Below, in pieces: positions 10,688 through 23,312 of a stretch of 64,000 nucleotides of DNA. The position numbers and the translations under genes are program-made. Under the pieces are notes generated by a model. The model was given only the letters and a program-made list of their open reading frames with translations. It did no database searches and was not told the origin of the DNA. The DNA is taken from NCBI RefSeq assembly GCF_002878395.1, contig NC_061121.1:139196789-139260788 (forward strand). Direction: 5' to 3'. Source of the stretch: Capsicum annuum. Its lineage: Eukaryota; Streptophyta; Magnoliopsida; Solanales; Solanaceae. Position 1 is the first letter of the stretch. Each line of letters starts with the position of its first letter.

Positions 10688-12899
10688 TGTCATGACCCAA
10701 ACCAGGGCCTAGTCATGATAGGCATCCCAAGTCTACCAAGGACCGGAGACTGCCCCCTGAGCCTATTCCAATACAACCATGAACACCTAGCAGCGCATAA
10801 ATACAAATATAAAGCAAGACATAAGAGATGAACTCAAAATACTACATAAAATTAATTCCAAACCAACCATAATATCAATGCCTAGAGTATCCACAAAGCC
10901 TCTAACAAAAACCAAGTACCAATAAAATGTTGGGATATGCCCCTGATAATAGCCAAAACTAGACAAGAAAAAGGATTTGTCATAAGGAAACCAAATCATT
11001 AAATGGGGTCTTCCAAAGTATGAAAGCTCACCATTTCAGTATTACACATGAGTTTTCCCATAATCATCTAGTCACTATGCAAGAAGAGTAAAAGTATGGT
11101 CAATTCCCACTTTGCTTAGGGATATAGTATCTGAAAACGGTTAGTGGTTAGAGCACTAGCATGTAACTCAGAGATATGGGAAAAAATAATTTCATGCATG
11201 ATAATCCAAAACCAATCAAAATCCAATGCACATAACCATATATAAATACATACATTAATATATAAATATATCATGCCAGGATAAAAACAAGGCTTAACAT
11301 GAATGTTTAAAATCTCAACCTAGACTATGTAGCTCAATAGTCATAAATAGGCACCCACGGGCTATATGGGTTTAGGTCCCCCTACGGAAAGAGCCCTGGT
11401 ATATGATAGTCACGTGAACCGATGATATCGAGGAAGACCAGGGAATGCCCCTAGCCTACTTCACTCTAAGATACAAATATATATCAATAGTTTGAACCAT
11501 ACACATTAGTCATCAAGACTAATTCTCATGTTGGAGAACACGAGTTTCCAGTACAAGTCATGTAAGACCCACACCTTCATGACTTAGCTACATAAGCCCC
11601 ATTAAGCCAAAATAAAAATATTTTTTACATAACCCATTTATTAATCAATGAACAAACCATTAAGGCACACACATAGGCATCATCATACCATTACACTTGT
11701 AAGCTTCTATCTATGCCATAACAATCACGCTTAAATTAGGGGAATGACTCGACCCCTATTTAGTTCATTAAATCAAGTGTAGGGGAATGCCTCTACCCCT
11801 TTAGTGTTCATTGAATCAAAACAGAGCCAACGAGACCTTTAAAATCCATGTTTATTTTTTAAACTCTTGAAGACATATAAATACATAGTTGGGAAAGTAA
11901 AAAAAAGTGAACAAAAATCATATTCATTAATTATTTCAAAAATAGGTTGAGGGAATATAATTTTCAAAGTCATAAATCAAGTCAAAATCATCAAATTAGG
12001 GACTAACCATGACCCCACAGTTTAATACCATTCCCAAGCATATAGTTCAAAATCCTAAGTATGACATGAATGTTGCATAAATAGCTATAAAAAATAAATT
12101 AAGTAACCAACAAAGTCAAAAGCACTCAACAATGTCAAAACCCATATCAAAACCATGCATTTATAATCAGTCAATGCCATTACAAAAAATATAAATTCAA
12201 GGGAAAGAGATACTTGTCCTAATTACCAAAAAAATTAAAGAAGAAAACACCCTAAGGATCCTAGATAACTACCTCCTAGAACCCTAGTATTGACTTGAAA
12301 AGGGAGATTTGAGAGAGAGGCTTTTTGAGATTGAAATAATTGATATTATTTCATGAAAACTAATGGAAATAGGTTAATATATTTTTTAGGATTTATTTAT
12401 AAGTGAAAGGACTTCAATACCCCTCCTCCCAAGTCAAAAGAACAAATAATTCCTAAATTTAAAGCATCAACACGTCACGGAGGGTAATCTCCGTGATAAA
12501 CTCTGTGCTGCTGATTTCACCAACCATTAATGTCTCTTCACAAAAATAATCATAACTTTTTGGTCGGGTATCATCTTAAGGAGTAATCTAATACGTTGAA
12601 AAGAGAACACACTTATGTATAATTTGGCAGGTCTTGAGCCATGAAATTTCACATATTCCAGATGTTATACACATTCAAAGTTAACATTTATTGAATCAAA
12701 CTTAAAAATTTGGTCGATAATGATAGCTCTTAACTCCACTTTACTCTAATTATTTACAATGAACATTCTTCCCTTAAAAGGCACTTTTCACAATAGGATA
12801 ATGGTCATGACACTTATTTAATATTGAAATAATTGGATTCAATTTTATATGTGTATAAAAAATGGTTTGAACTCTTGCTCAAAAACACGGGGTGTTACA
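10688..12899 (-). repeat. 5' LTR of the tandem element
   Basis: On the minus strand it begins TGTAACACCCCGTG (ending at plus position 12899) and ends with TCATGACA at 10688, next to the primer-binding site. Length about 2.2 kb. It matches the middle LTR and, in the opposite orientation, the LTR fragment at 41160-42677. Confidence 0.85.
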
Positions 12900-12944
12900 T
12901 TTTTTTAATTGCATTAATGGAATCATTTCAAGAAGCAACACAAT

Positions 12945-13520
12945 TCACAAATACAACAGAAGGTTAGGTATAAATTACTGCAACTACAATCTGAATGGGA
13001 TAATATGGGTGTTCATTAAAGAACATATTTAGGTGGGTTTGTTTTTAGATATTGAGCAACAACTAAACATGTAACTAAATTTTAAAGAGATTAGACGAAC
13101 AATAGTCATTTCTACTTTCTATGCTTATAGTGAGGCTCCTAAAAGGCGAGGTGTGTGGGAAAATATGTTTTCTATCTTCCATTACATGAATCTTCCTTTA
13201 ATAGTTGTTGGTACTTAAATATTATTTTATTAGAATAAAAGAATAATGGGGGACTTCTAGCATACCCTAGAGAATGTCAAGACTTTGCTTTTTGTTTCAA
13301 TTCTTTTGATTTATTTGACATAAATTTTAAGGTAAGTCCTTTCACCTAGTGGAATAAAAGGGATAAAAATGAATGTATTTTTAACTATCTGGATTAATTG
13401 GTTATTGATCAAGAGCTCTTGGTCTGGTTGGCCATGTAGAGATGGATAACCTGGCTAGAAATTATTCTAATCATGCTTCTCTGATACTATCTTGTATGGG
13501 ACAATCAATCATGTTTGAAA
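12945..13520 (+). pseudogene. L1-type LINE: endonuclease domain remnant
   Basis: Pieces of an apurinic-type endonuclease are readable across frames: GINYCNYNLNGIIWVFIKEH near 12970, TIVISTFYAYSEAPKRRGVW near 13095, then LPLIVVGT, where a functional copy has the Asp-Phe-Asn core, and later SPSGIKG and SGWPC. This is the middle and C-terminal part of the LINE ORF2 endonuclease. ORF1 and the N-terminal endonuclease are missing, cut off by the LTR ending at 12899. Many stops and frameshifts. Confidence 0.75.
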
Positions 13521-13559
13521 TCCATTTAAGTTCTTGATATTTTAGGATAATAAGGTGGT

Positions 13560-15240
13560 TAGTAATAGTTGGGTATCCTTTGAAGAGACAAATATTTTCA
13601 TTAGCATTAAGAAGAAGATATAAATGAAAAAAATGGCTCTTGCTTCTTTAAGTAGAGAATGATTTAGGGATATTTTCAAGCATCTCATATTCAAGGAGAA
13701 AATTACTAGGCTAAAGAAATATTTGTTTAAAGAAAATACAATAACTAGTAATAGATCTATCTTATAGAAAGCCAATTAGAGTTAAATAAATATTTATATT
13801 TTGAAGAGAAATTCAAAGATAATAAGCAGAGATACAATGTTTTTCTGAAGGTGATAAAAATACTAAATATTTCATAGTCTATTAAAAAGCAAAAGATAAC
13901 GTTTTCCTATCAATAGAAATATCACAGAAGATGAAAGTGGAAAATGGGTAAAGAAAACTAATCAAGTGGTATAGGAGGCCCTTTCTTTCTTCCTAACACA
14001 ATTCACTAGCTTGAAAGATATATGGGAGATGTCACTTCTTAATCATGTCCCAGCTTCAATCACTAATGAGATGAATAATGTGTTAAATCTCATCCATGTA
14101 GAAGAAGAGGTAAAGAGTGTGGTATTTCAATTGAATGGGGAAAGTGTTAGTGTTCTAGACGGATTTGTTGGTCAATTCCACAAGAGTTGTTAGGAAATTA
14201 TTGGTAGTGATTTTGTCAAGGTTGTTTTTAGTTTTTTCTCTTGAAACACTCCCTATAAATCATTTACTTATACTATCTTAGTTTTATTGCCTAATAAAGA
14301 CATTGTTCAGTCCTTATCAGACATGAGTCTAATTAGTTTGAGTAATTTTCTCTACAAGGCAATTTCAAGGGTCTAACAAGATAGGTTAGAAGGTTTCTTT
14401 CTTATGCTCATTTTAAAAAATCAATTTAGTTTTGTGAAGGGGAGAGTATTATTAATAAAGTATTGTTGGCTCAGGAATTTATAACTAACATTAGAAAGAG
14501 AAGAAAGCCAATAAATGTGGTAATTAAGCTTGATATGACTAAAACATATGACAAAGTGGATTGAATGTTTTTATCAAGATTTTAGGAAAGATGGGTTTTT
14601 ACAAGAAAGTAGTGGATAATATTGGAGATTAGTAGCAAATAATTGGGATGCTATTTTAATAAATAGAAAATCCTACATTTTTCCCACCCTACTAGAGGGG
14701 TAAAACAAGGACACCCCTCTCTCTCCTACTCTTTTAATTCTATCAACAGTGGTTCGGGCTAAAGCTTTAATTTTTTTGTTTTATAATAAGGGATTTAAGA
14801 TATTTTGGTTTCCAAAATAGAGTGATAATATTCACCATTTGGCGCATTCATATAATAACTATCTTCTTTGTCTCAATAGATAAGAAATCTTTGCAACTTT
14901 TCATGTAGATTCTAGAAGATTATGAGATCCAATCATGGCAAAAAATCAATTAAGATAACAGTACTTTCCTTATTTTTCATAAAATTTCAAGTGTTGTGGT
15001 ACAAGAGGTAGAAAATTACTTTAGCTTTCATCAAGAAAGGTTTCCACAGATCTATTTAGCGTGATCTATCGGTATGCAATGAAAAGAAGTGTATTTTGTT
15101 GAATTAATGAAAAAATTATAATAAGTTGCAGGACAAGAAAGGAAAAATTTTGTGTTTTCGAGGTAAATTAGGTTTGATTAGTAATGTGCTGAATAGCATT
15201 CCTATATATCTTCATTCTTCTTGATTCCTCCCAAATGTGT
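13560..15240 (+). pseudogene. L1-type LINE: reverse transcriptase remnant
   Basis: Scattered frames carry LINE reverse transcriptase blocks: a segment about 14011-14193 preceding the palm, KLDMTKTYDKVD at about 14526 (functional copies have the catalytic Asp here), TRGVKQGHP at about 14691, and a degraded region near 14840 where the catalytic YADD box would be and is no longer intact. Reverse transcriptase of this type copies LINE RNA at the nicked target. Order and spacing suit ORF2. Numerous stops; inactive. Confidence 0.8.
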
Positions 15241-15591
15241 CATCTATGACTTGTATAAACTTTTTGCAAGGTTCCATGCAATTTTAAGGAAAATGGTAAA
15301 AATAAGCATTAGGTTGCTTAGTCGGTGAATGCATTCCTAAAAAAGTGGAAGAGATTAGGCTTCAGGTCATTATTTGATGTTTCTAAATCCTTTTTTGTAA
15401 GATTATGGTGGGACTTTAGCTCTTAAAAGTCAATCCGGACCATATTTATGTTGAACATAAATTGTAAGAGATTTAAACCCCAGGTGGTGTGATTAGGGGG
15501 TGTTCTCAAACATAGAAGTCCATGTTAGAGGCTAGGAACTATGTTGATCAGTAGATTTGGTGGGAGACAAAATATATAGGCACGCTAATAT

Positions 15592-16048
15592 ATGGTATGT
15601 CTATTGGACTCAACTAGAAGCTTTTTATTATTATCTTTCTATAACAAGCATCAAATATATCTACTAGAGGATGTGAGTCAATTTTTTACACAAGGATGTT
15701 GGAATGCTAAGTTGTTACCATCAATATTTCCTGGTGATCTATGTGAACACAATACAAAGAAGCTTCTAGTAGAGAAAGTTTTAGGTGAATCGGACAAGCC
15801 CTGGTTGATGCTTAATGTATTAGAGAAGTTCTCTATCAGGTCTTCTTGGGAAGTGTTGAGACAAGGAAGAGATGCACAATATGATTTCAAACAATCGTTG
15901 TTAAAAGGGTTGCCTTTTAAGGTTTCTTCTTTATGTTGGAAAAAAGGAATAAAAGTGGGCGAAATTCTTATCAAAATAAAGATATGTGATGAGGTGCTCT
16001 ATAAATATTATGGGAACAATGAACAAGAGACTGTTGAACAACTTTTTA
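15592..16048 (+). pseudogene. L1-type LINE: C-terminal (zf-RVT region) remnant
   Basis: An open frame of about 150 codons with KPWLMLNVLEKFSIRSSWEV, then LLKGLPFKVSSLCWKKGIKVG and ETVEQLF, is the conserved region after the reverse transcriptase of plant LINEs. The Cys/His cluster expected between the last two blocks is mostly lost. The frame runs a few codons into the neighbouring LTR, which starts at 16049. The continuation of the LINE is at 28964-29950. Confidence 0.85.
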
Positions 16049-18336
16049 TGTCACGAACCAAGGCTACACCCTAGATGCGACAATGGTACTTATGGTCACA
16101 AGGACCACAAGCTAACCATGAGTTGGTACATGTTGTAAGCACTGAATAAAATAACAATAGTACACATGTCCATAAAATAGTATGTTGAATGTAATACTAA
16201 TCTGAATACTGAAAATAAAGTTCAACCACAAGTCTGAAGAAAATACTGAAAATTAAACTTTTTATTTAAAACATATTTGAACACTGAAAAGACTGATAAG
16301 CTAAAAACTGTCTAACAGACTATGTAGTTATCTGAAAAGCCTCTAAGACTAACTAAGGAGCTAATGGGACAAGCTCCCAACTAAATCCGACTGACTAAAC
16401 ATAGTAAAATACTAAAGTACTGAATGAGAGATAATATGTCCTCGATAGATGAGGACCCACCACTACGGCTGCTGAGTAGTACTGGCTTTCTAACTACTGT
16501 CGGGAAACTGAGCCTACAAACCTATTATATAAGACATCAGAGCGCAAAGAAGAGTATGCAATCAGTACTTTGAATGTACTGGTATATGAGATGATATCTG
16601 GCTGAAATGCATAGGGTGTTGTAAACATGAGATGAGGACTAACTGAACGGCATGAATAAAACTGAGCATAAATGCATGGAAACTGAAATATCTGAGAATG
16701 CAAGACTAAGTGTATATCTATTATGTTACTAAGATAATTTGTAATCTAAAATACTTAATGTTGTAAAGCTAAATATCTGAAAGTATGTACACATAGTCAA
16801 GAGAACCTAATATGAAGATACATAGAATACTATTTTGAGACTATGAGAGCTAGCTATAACAAACATGCCCAAATCTAGCTATTGGGGTTCATACTATAAC
16901 CCCAGTTGGAAGAGTGATGGTACATTGCCAAGGGTACTAACACTGACTGACGATGTGATCCATAAGGTTGATGTACCATAGGATGAGGGTGTCATGCCTA
17001 ACTAATAGGGGACCCCTCAAAATCTATGATAGCACCGTAGCTTTGGAATTGAGGGTCTGGTACTAGTGCCTTATGCCTAATTGACTAGGGAGATACCATT
17101 TCTATGTTCACTCGGTGCTAAGGGTTACTCCCAACTGAATGACACTGATACTCGGTGCTAAGGGTTACTCCCAACTGAATGACACTGATACTCGGTGCTA
17201 AGGGTTACTCCCAACTGAATGACACTGATACTAGATTAGATAGAGCTAAACTTAACCTAACAATATTTCATAACTTATAATGCTCATCATGATTACATCA
17301 ATTGAGTAAATAATAAAATTCATGGTTTAACAGAATCATTACTGAAATTATCCGAATTCATGTAAAAACACTTCGGTATCGGGCATTCATAATGCACCAG
17401 CGCTGAATGAAATAACAAACTTAAAAATGTAGTAAAGGATCATGGTTAAAACACCATAAGCGTAAACATTCCAATAAAAATGTAGGGATCATGAATTTAA
17501 ACATGGGAATGCTTTAAATAGGGGAAAACAACATGATTACATGACTGAAGTCATAAAGTTTTGAATTTAACATGGAATTCACTTGAACAAGGCGTCGTAA
17601 ACTCAAATTCATAGCATGAGGAATTTAAAATCTTGCATGAAATCGTACATGGGATGAATGAATTAAAATCACCATGAAAACATGAATTAAACCCATCTTA
17701 AGAAATATAAAATACAATAATGATAGAAAAATCTATTCCTTAATTGAAAAGAAGGTTTTGTGGCTCCATGGATGAACACCCAATATATCTTAAGCTTTTA
17801 ACTTCAAAGGAAAAAGGCTATTCTTGATTCTTTCTTAAAGGTTCTTGAAATAAAGGAATGGAATTCGTGTTCTTAGTGAAAGTTAATGTCTTTCTTTGGA
17901 GTAAAATTGGAGAAGAAGGGAAAAACTATGCCTTAAATGATACCCAAGTCATGATACGAATGATTGGGTTGAGGGGAAAAGACACAATTGCCCCTTAACC
18001 ATTTAAATCAAAAATTGGACGCAACAGGCTTACGGCGACACGATCCTATCGCTGTCATTGAATTCCCTCACCGTGATGTGGTGAACATAAGAATGGGACT
18101 ATTGCTGCACCGCGGCCTTATTGCGGTGACCCTCTAGTTTCGTGATCCAAACATGACCCAAACCATGTCCAAAAAATCTAAAACTTTTCCGAGACATGAT
18201 CCTTACACCATGGAACATGAATTAACTCAAAAACAAACATCTTGGGATCAGGAAGACCAAGTTTAAAATCCTCCAAGTTTAGAAGCCTTAAAAATGACTA
18301 AGTCCCCAATACTTAGTGAAATTTTCAGGCCTTAAG
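16049..18336 (-). repeat. Solo-type gypsy LTR, about 2.3 kb
   Basis: It starts TGTCACGAACC on the plus strand (LTR 3' end) and runs to an AAATTTTCAGGCC block that is the inverted LTR start of this family. Its body matches, inverted, the solo LTR at 45409-48104 (stretches on CACCGAGTG, the GGAGTTATAGG block and the terminal 'ccacaagctaacc'). No internal region adjoins it. The right edge next to the following LTR is uncertain by about 8 bases, and I could not find a target duplication. Confidence 0.7.
17111..17230. repeat. Three perfect tandem copies of a 40 bp unit
   Basis: The unit starts CTCGGTGCTAAGGGTTACTC and repeats at 17111, 17151 and 17191 with no difference among the three. The related LTR at 45409-48104 carries only one copy (near 46815). 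It lies in an LTR. Confidence 0.95.
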
Positions 18337-19320
18337 CCAGACATAATCCGAACTTTGGGCCATGTTGTATGGGCACCTTAATCTCACATGAATCATAGGT
18401 CTCCCCCATAACCAACCTAATCATCAATAATTATCCACAAAGGTCAGAAGGATTCCGACTATATAATAAAATGGTGGAAATGTGAGACTATAAGACAATA
18501 TCTAATATTTCATTTATAATAATAGTCTAGTCAATATGCCTAATTCCATAGTCATCCACAAAACCTCTACTAAACCGAAGTCAAAGATATGTTGGGACAT
18601 GCCCCCGACATTAGCCAATTACTAAATCTATACAATTCTATGACATAGAGAACGTGACTATGAAAGCTAGGTCTTCCAAAGTATGGAAGATCACCACACA
18701 AGGTCAATGCACGAATCCGCTCAAACACCTGTTCACTACGTAGAAAAAGAAGATGTTCCAACCCCTATGTCACATGGGAACGTAGCGTTCGGAGACGGTT
18801 AGCAGTTGGAGCACTAGCATGTAACTCCACGATAAGGATAAAATAATATCATTCAACAATAAGTCCATAAATCATGTTTAATAACATTCATACACCTATC
18901 CTTACTTATAGATACATATATATAAATAACATGCCAACGAGATATCAAGACTTAACAACAATCTCGGACTCTTTAATCATGAGGCATCAAGTGGAGGACT
19001 CCGACATTTTATACTTAGGTACAACTCTAATCACATTCTTAAACACATGCCCATACACATAGAACAACACATCATGTTCATGTTATGCCATAAAAGGAAT
19101 AAAACATAGCATGCATTCTCAAATCATTCATTCATGAGACATGGAGTTAAGAACATTCAATCTTCCACCTTACCAATTTTAAAATCTTAAACTTCATTGT
19201 TACAATGGTCATGGGGATTCGAACCACAAACAAACTCAACAAACATATCATATTTGACTAGGTCAACTAATTTAACAAAGTTGATCCAATCCACCAATCT
19301 CAGTGCCATTTAATTGAACT

Positions 19321-19660
19321 AGGAACTCAAATCTCTAGCCATTTCACCGGTCTAGGAACTCAAATCACTAGTTGTCTCATTTTATTTAAACAGGAACTTT
19401 AATTACTAGTCTTATCACCAGACTAGGAACTCGAATCGCTAGCTATGTCACATGATAAGGTATTCTAACCTCAGAGACCTCTTTAGACTAGGAACTCGAA
19501 TAACTAGTCATATCACCATTCTAGGAACTCGAATCACTAGACGTGTCATGAATGAGGAACTAAAATCACTTGAGTTTTATGGGGATAGGAACTTAAATCA
19601 CTAGTCATATCATTAGACAAGGAACTCGAATCACTTATTGTTTCATTGGCATCCTTGGTC
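19321..19660. repeat. Minisatellite, nine diverged copies of about 33 bp
   Basis: Copies start with AGGAACTCGAATCACTAG or close variants. Most are 32-38 bp apart and one is longer (about 65 bp). It lies in the LTR part absent from the 5' LTR of the same element. Confidence 0.85.
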
Positions 19661-20658
19661 GGTATTAGAACTCTTAATTCATTACTTCATCCATTTACAT
19701 ACATACAACTTATATCAGATTTAAGGTCTAAGGCTCATTTAGCCAATTAAAAATCATACATGACCACATTGTCCTTATGAGAGCCTTCATTGCTTAACCA
19801 TTTCATTAGGCCAATGCCTTAACTTATTTCATCAATAATGCGATTTGTGGTCCTCATGACCCATACAAACTAATCTCATTTTATTAACAACATTATATTA
19901 CGTGTTAACTGCACTTGGTTCATTACATAATTCAACTTTATGTTTAGGGAATTGGACCCCTTTTCTTAGCCATCAAACCAACATGGTCATAGTTTAACAA
20001 ATTACATGGCCAACAACATCAATAACCAACCATTCGTACTTGTAAGGCCATCACACCAATCTAAGGCATAGGCTAATTTATTACATGATTAACAAGGTTC
20101 ATAGCAACTATTTACAAAGAACTAACAATCATGATAACTCAATACATGACCAACAAGGCCTTTACTATCCATCCACAAGTATTCACATTCATTTAGATAT
20201 TATCATAACTCATTCATGTCTACTAGGCCAATTCAATAGGAACACATTTGACCTTTACAAGACTATTTAACCATTGATCATTTCAATAGGCCACATGCCT
20301 TGACTCAACATAGCTTTAATTTCATTTATGGTCACTAAGACCCGCATAACCGTGCTTTTCCCACATTTAGGCTCAACACATATAATAAGTTCATGTTTAT
20401 GTCTCAGGTTTTAAACCCTTATTAGCCATTCTCCCAAAAATAACATCAAATACATAATACATGGCTCACAATAACTTTAATATACCAAATACCAACCATT
20501 CATGCTCATCAGGTCATTGCCCTAACTCACTACATCATCAACATGTAACTAGGAATTTCAATTAGATATTTTCACAAACAACTTGTGTACATGACTCTAC
20601 CAAGGTTATATTCAAAGCAAAAATCATCAGCATTAGGGTTTCTCAAGATTCATTGGTT

Positions 20659-23312
20659 TGTAACGACCCAAAATTGCCTCTCGAGATGTCACACGGTTCT
20701 TAAGGCAACAAGTAGCCCCAAGCTAACCCTTTGAGCTTGTTTCTACTAATAACTCTTACTTCAAGATGATATAATTCAAACACTAGCATAGTCATATCAT
20801 ATGAAAGAAAATACGGAGAAAATGCTCATTCTTAATGACCACAATACTAAAAACCTCAACGCAACCACAATATGATAACTAGTCTAACAAAGCCTCTACT
20901 AATCCATGAACTAGAGAGCCATTGGGATAGGTCCCCAACTGACTCAAAATGAACTAGAAATAACAACATAGTTACTCAAAATATAGAGATGTCTGAATAT
21001 AGGTCCTCAAACCATGAGGACTCACCACTGTAGGAATGTAGATAGAGGTACTCAGAAATCACTGACGAGGTTGGTATTGAGCACCTGAACCTACATTATA
21101 AGACAATGTAGCACATAGACGTATATGTGGATTAGCACTTGAGAATGTACTAAGTATGTGGGGCTTCATGCATGTATCTAAAACAACATCAGTACAATTT
21201 AATCAAATCATGCATGTAATAATAAATGACTCACATGGCTTGAATAAGTATAAAATGCAAAGCTCATGAATCATGTAAAATGGAACATGTAACACAATCT
21301 CGTGAGTCAATATCCTTTTAGCTTTGAAATTTGTACTCTTCTCTTATTCTCATTACTCAAGGCTAAAGAAAACTTTAAGCAATACTTTCAACTCTTGCAT
21401 ATGTCTCATGGAGACTAAAACTTCTTTAATTCTCAAGAACTCATAACTCTTTTGAACTCAAATACTTGGAATTCAGAATCATATAACTTTGGAACATATT
21501 TGAAGACATTTCATTCATGTTAGGAAAATATCTCATTTCAAAATTTAGGGAAAAATACTCATATCAAGGGAAAGTATTTTAGTTTTAAGGAAAAATATCT
21601 TATCTCAAAGCTTTAGTTTTAAGGGAGATTATCTTAACCAACATAAACCATACGAGCTACATAGAGTCCAATATTATGTCCTCCTAAAGAAGAGACCTCA
21701 CGTTGGGGAGAGGCATCATACTCTTATCAAGGAGTATAACCTCAACTCAGTGATCACTTATCTCAGCCTCGAGCCTAATATCTTGGCCTTAGGCCCAACA
21801 ATTATCTGGGCCTTAGGCCCAACCTACGGTGGAACGTTGTTTTGGGGTAAGAAACCATGGTAACTTGCCTAACTCGGTGCTAAATACTACTCCCTTAAGT
21901 TTTTATCACTCATCTCATGAAAAATTTACTTTAGAATAATCTCATGGTTCAATAAGAATCCAATAATCAAATCTGTAATCTCATGTAGTAGAGTGGACTT
22001 CAAAACTCAATGACCATTAGGTCAAAACATTTCTCAATAATCTCAGAATACTCAAATCATGGGTTCTTATAGCACAATAGTTCATAAAATCTCAAGTCTC
22101 AAGTAGTGCTTAATAACCTATAATTCAATCTCACGTTAGAACTCATCAAAAGCATAATAGATATCATATAGATTCATAACTCATGTAGAAATCTGAAAAT
22201 TTCAGCAATTTATCTCAAAATCTCAACATACTCATATACATCAATTTTTCAAACATTTTAACTATTAACTTCTCAAGGATTAAAATCATGGGGTATAGAC
22301 CCAGCTGTAATTTCTCAAGAAAACATGTAAAAATCATGTCATTAGACTCTCAATTCAAGGGAAACATCAAAATCTTGCAACCAATAACAATGGGTGAAAA
22401 CCCCCAATTCAATTTCATGTAAAATCTCATAAATTATAGAGAATAGTAGTTTAAATAATTCTTTGGGCACAAGGGTGAAAGGATTATCCTTTTTGAAAAC
22501 CCCACAAACCTTGAATTAGAAGCTCTGGATGAACTCTCACTTTTGGAACTCTATCCGTACTCTTGAATGAGGGTTCTTGAAGCCCTTGACTTGGGAACCT
22601 TAAATCTTGGCTCAATTTAGAAAATCTATAGTGGATTCTTGAGATTCTTGGGAAAGGTTTTTGATGCTTAGGGTTTTTGTTGATAGAAAACTTGAGAGAG
22701 ACTTCATAAAATGGTTGTAAATGACTTTAATTCGGTGTTTGCATGGGTTAAAAGGCTTGGAAAAGGTCCAAATGCCCTTTTTAACAACTGTACGAAGCTG
22801 AAAAAATTGAACTGGGAACTCAATTTTATGGCCCACCCGATGCGCCACTATCGCGGTGGCTCACTAGAAATTGACAAATGGGAATCTGGTAGTCACCACG
22901 ATGCGGAGCCATCGTGTTATCCCACAAGATGGGACCTGGAACTTCAGCGCGATGTATCACAATTGCGTTAGGCCACTATAAATTGACTATTGGGAAATTA
23001 GGGTCCTCCGTGATGCGCCATTATCGCAGAGTTCCACAAGAAATTGACAATTGTCAAATAGACCCTCTCTGCAATGGGCCAAGCACTAAAATAATGTTGT
23101 TTAACAACTAGGACTTAAATTAGTCATAACTTCTTTTCCAGATATCGAATTTGGGTGAATCTTCTATCGACGAAAATCTTATCAAATTACCCATGTGATA
23201 AAAAGTCAAAATTAGGGAAATTGTATATGGTTAAAATGATACCCACTTAGGAAGTCACTCGTTAATCTTCTCGAGGAGAAATTAAGCTTTAGGAAAAATT
23301 CAGGGTATTACA
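20659..23312 (-). repeat. Solo gypsy LTR nested in an LTR
   Basis: The plus strand begins TGTAACGACCC and ends GTATTACA. The neighbouring LTR continues on both sides: GGTT occurs directly before (20655-20658) and after (23313-23316). The homologous uninterrupted sequence at about 27885 (CATTAGTTAGAC) gives the empty site. Length 2,654 bp, no internal region, so a solo LTR left by LTR-LTR recombination. It matches the LTR at 2266-4653 in its terminal part. Confidence 0.9.

Larger units (their letters stand above)
4654..12899 (-). mobile_element. Tandem non-autonomous LTR element (LTR-internal-LTR-leader)
   Basis: On the minus strand the order is LTR (12899-10688), primer-binding site (10683-10672), non-coding internal region, polypurine tract (7343-7335), LTR (7334-5136), a second primer-binding site (5131-5120) and a truncated leader ending at 4654. 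An LTR with a polypurine tract on one side and a primer site on the other is the mark of a tandem element sharing its middle LTR. No gag, protease, reverse transcriptase or integrase is visible, so it fits a large non-autonomous derivative moved by a related gypsy element. The right end abuts a LINE cut inside its endonuclease domain, so the array probably inserted into that LINE. Confidence 0.75.

Noticed and set aside
22711..23111. Overlapping plus-strand frames in the GC-rich block of the solo LTR
   Set aside because: They lie in an LTR on the other strand, in its GC-rich block where stops are fewer; no domain.
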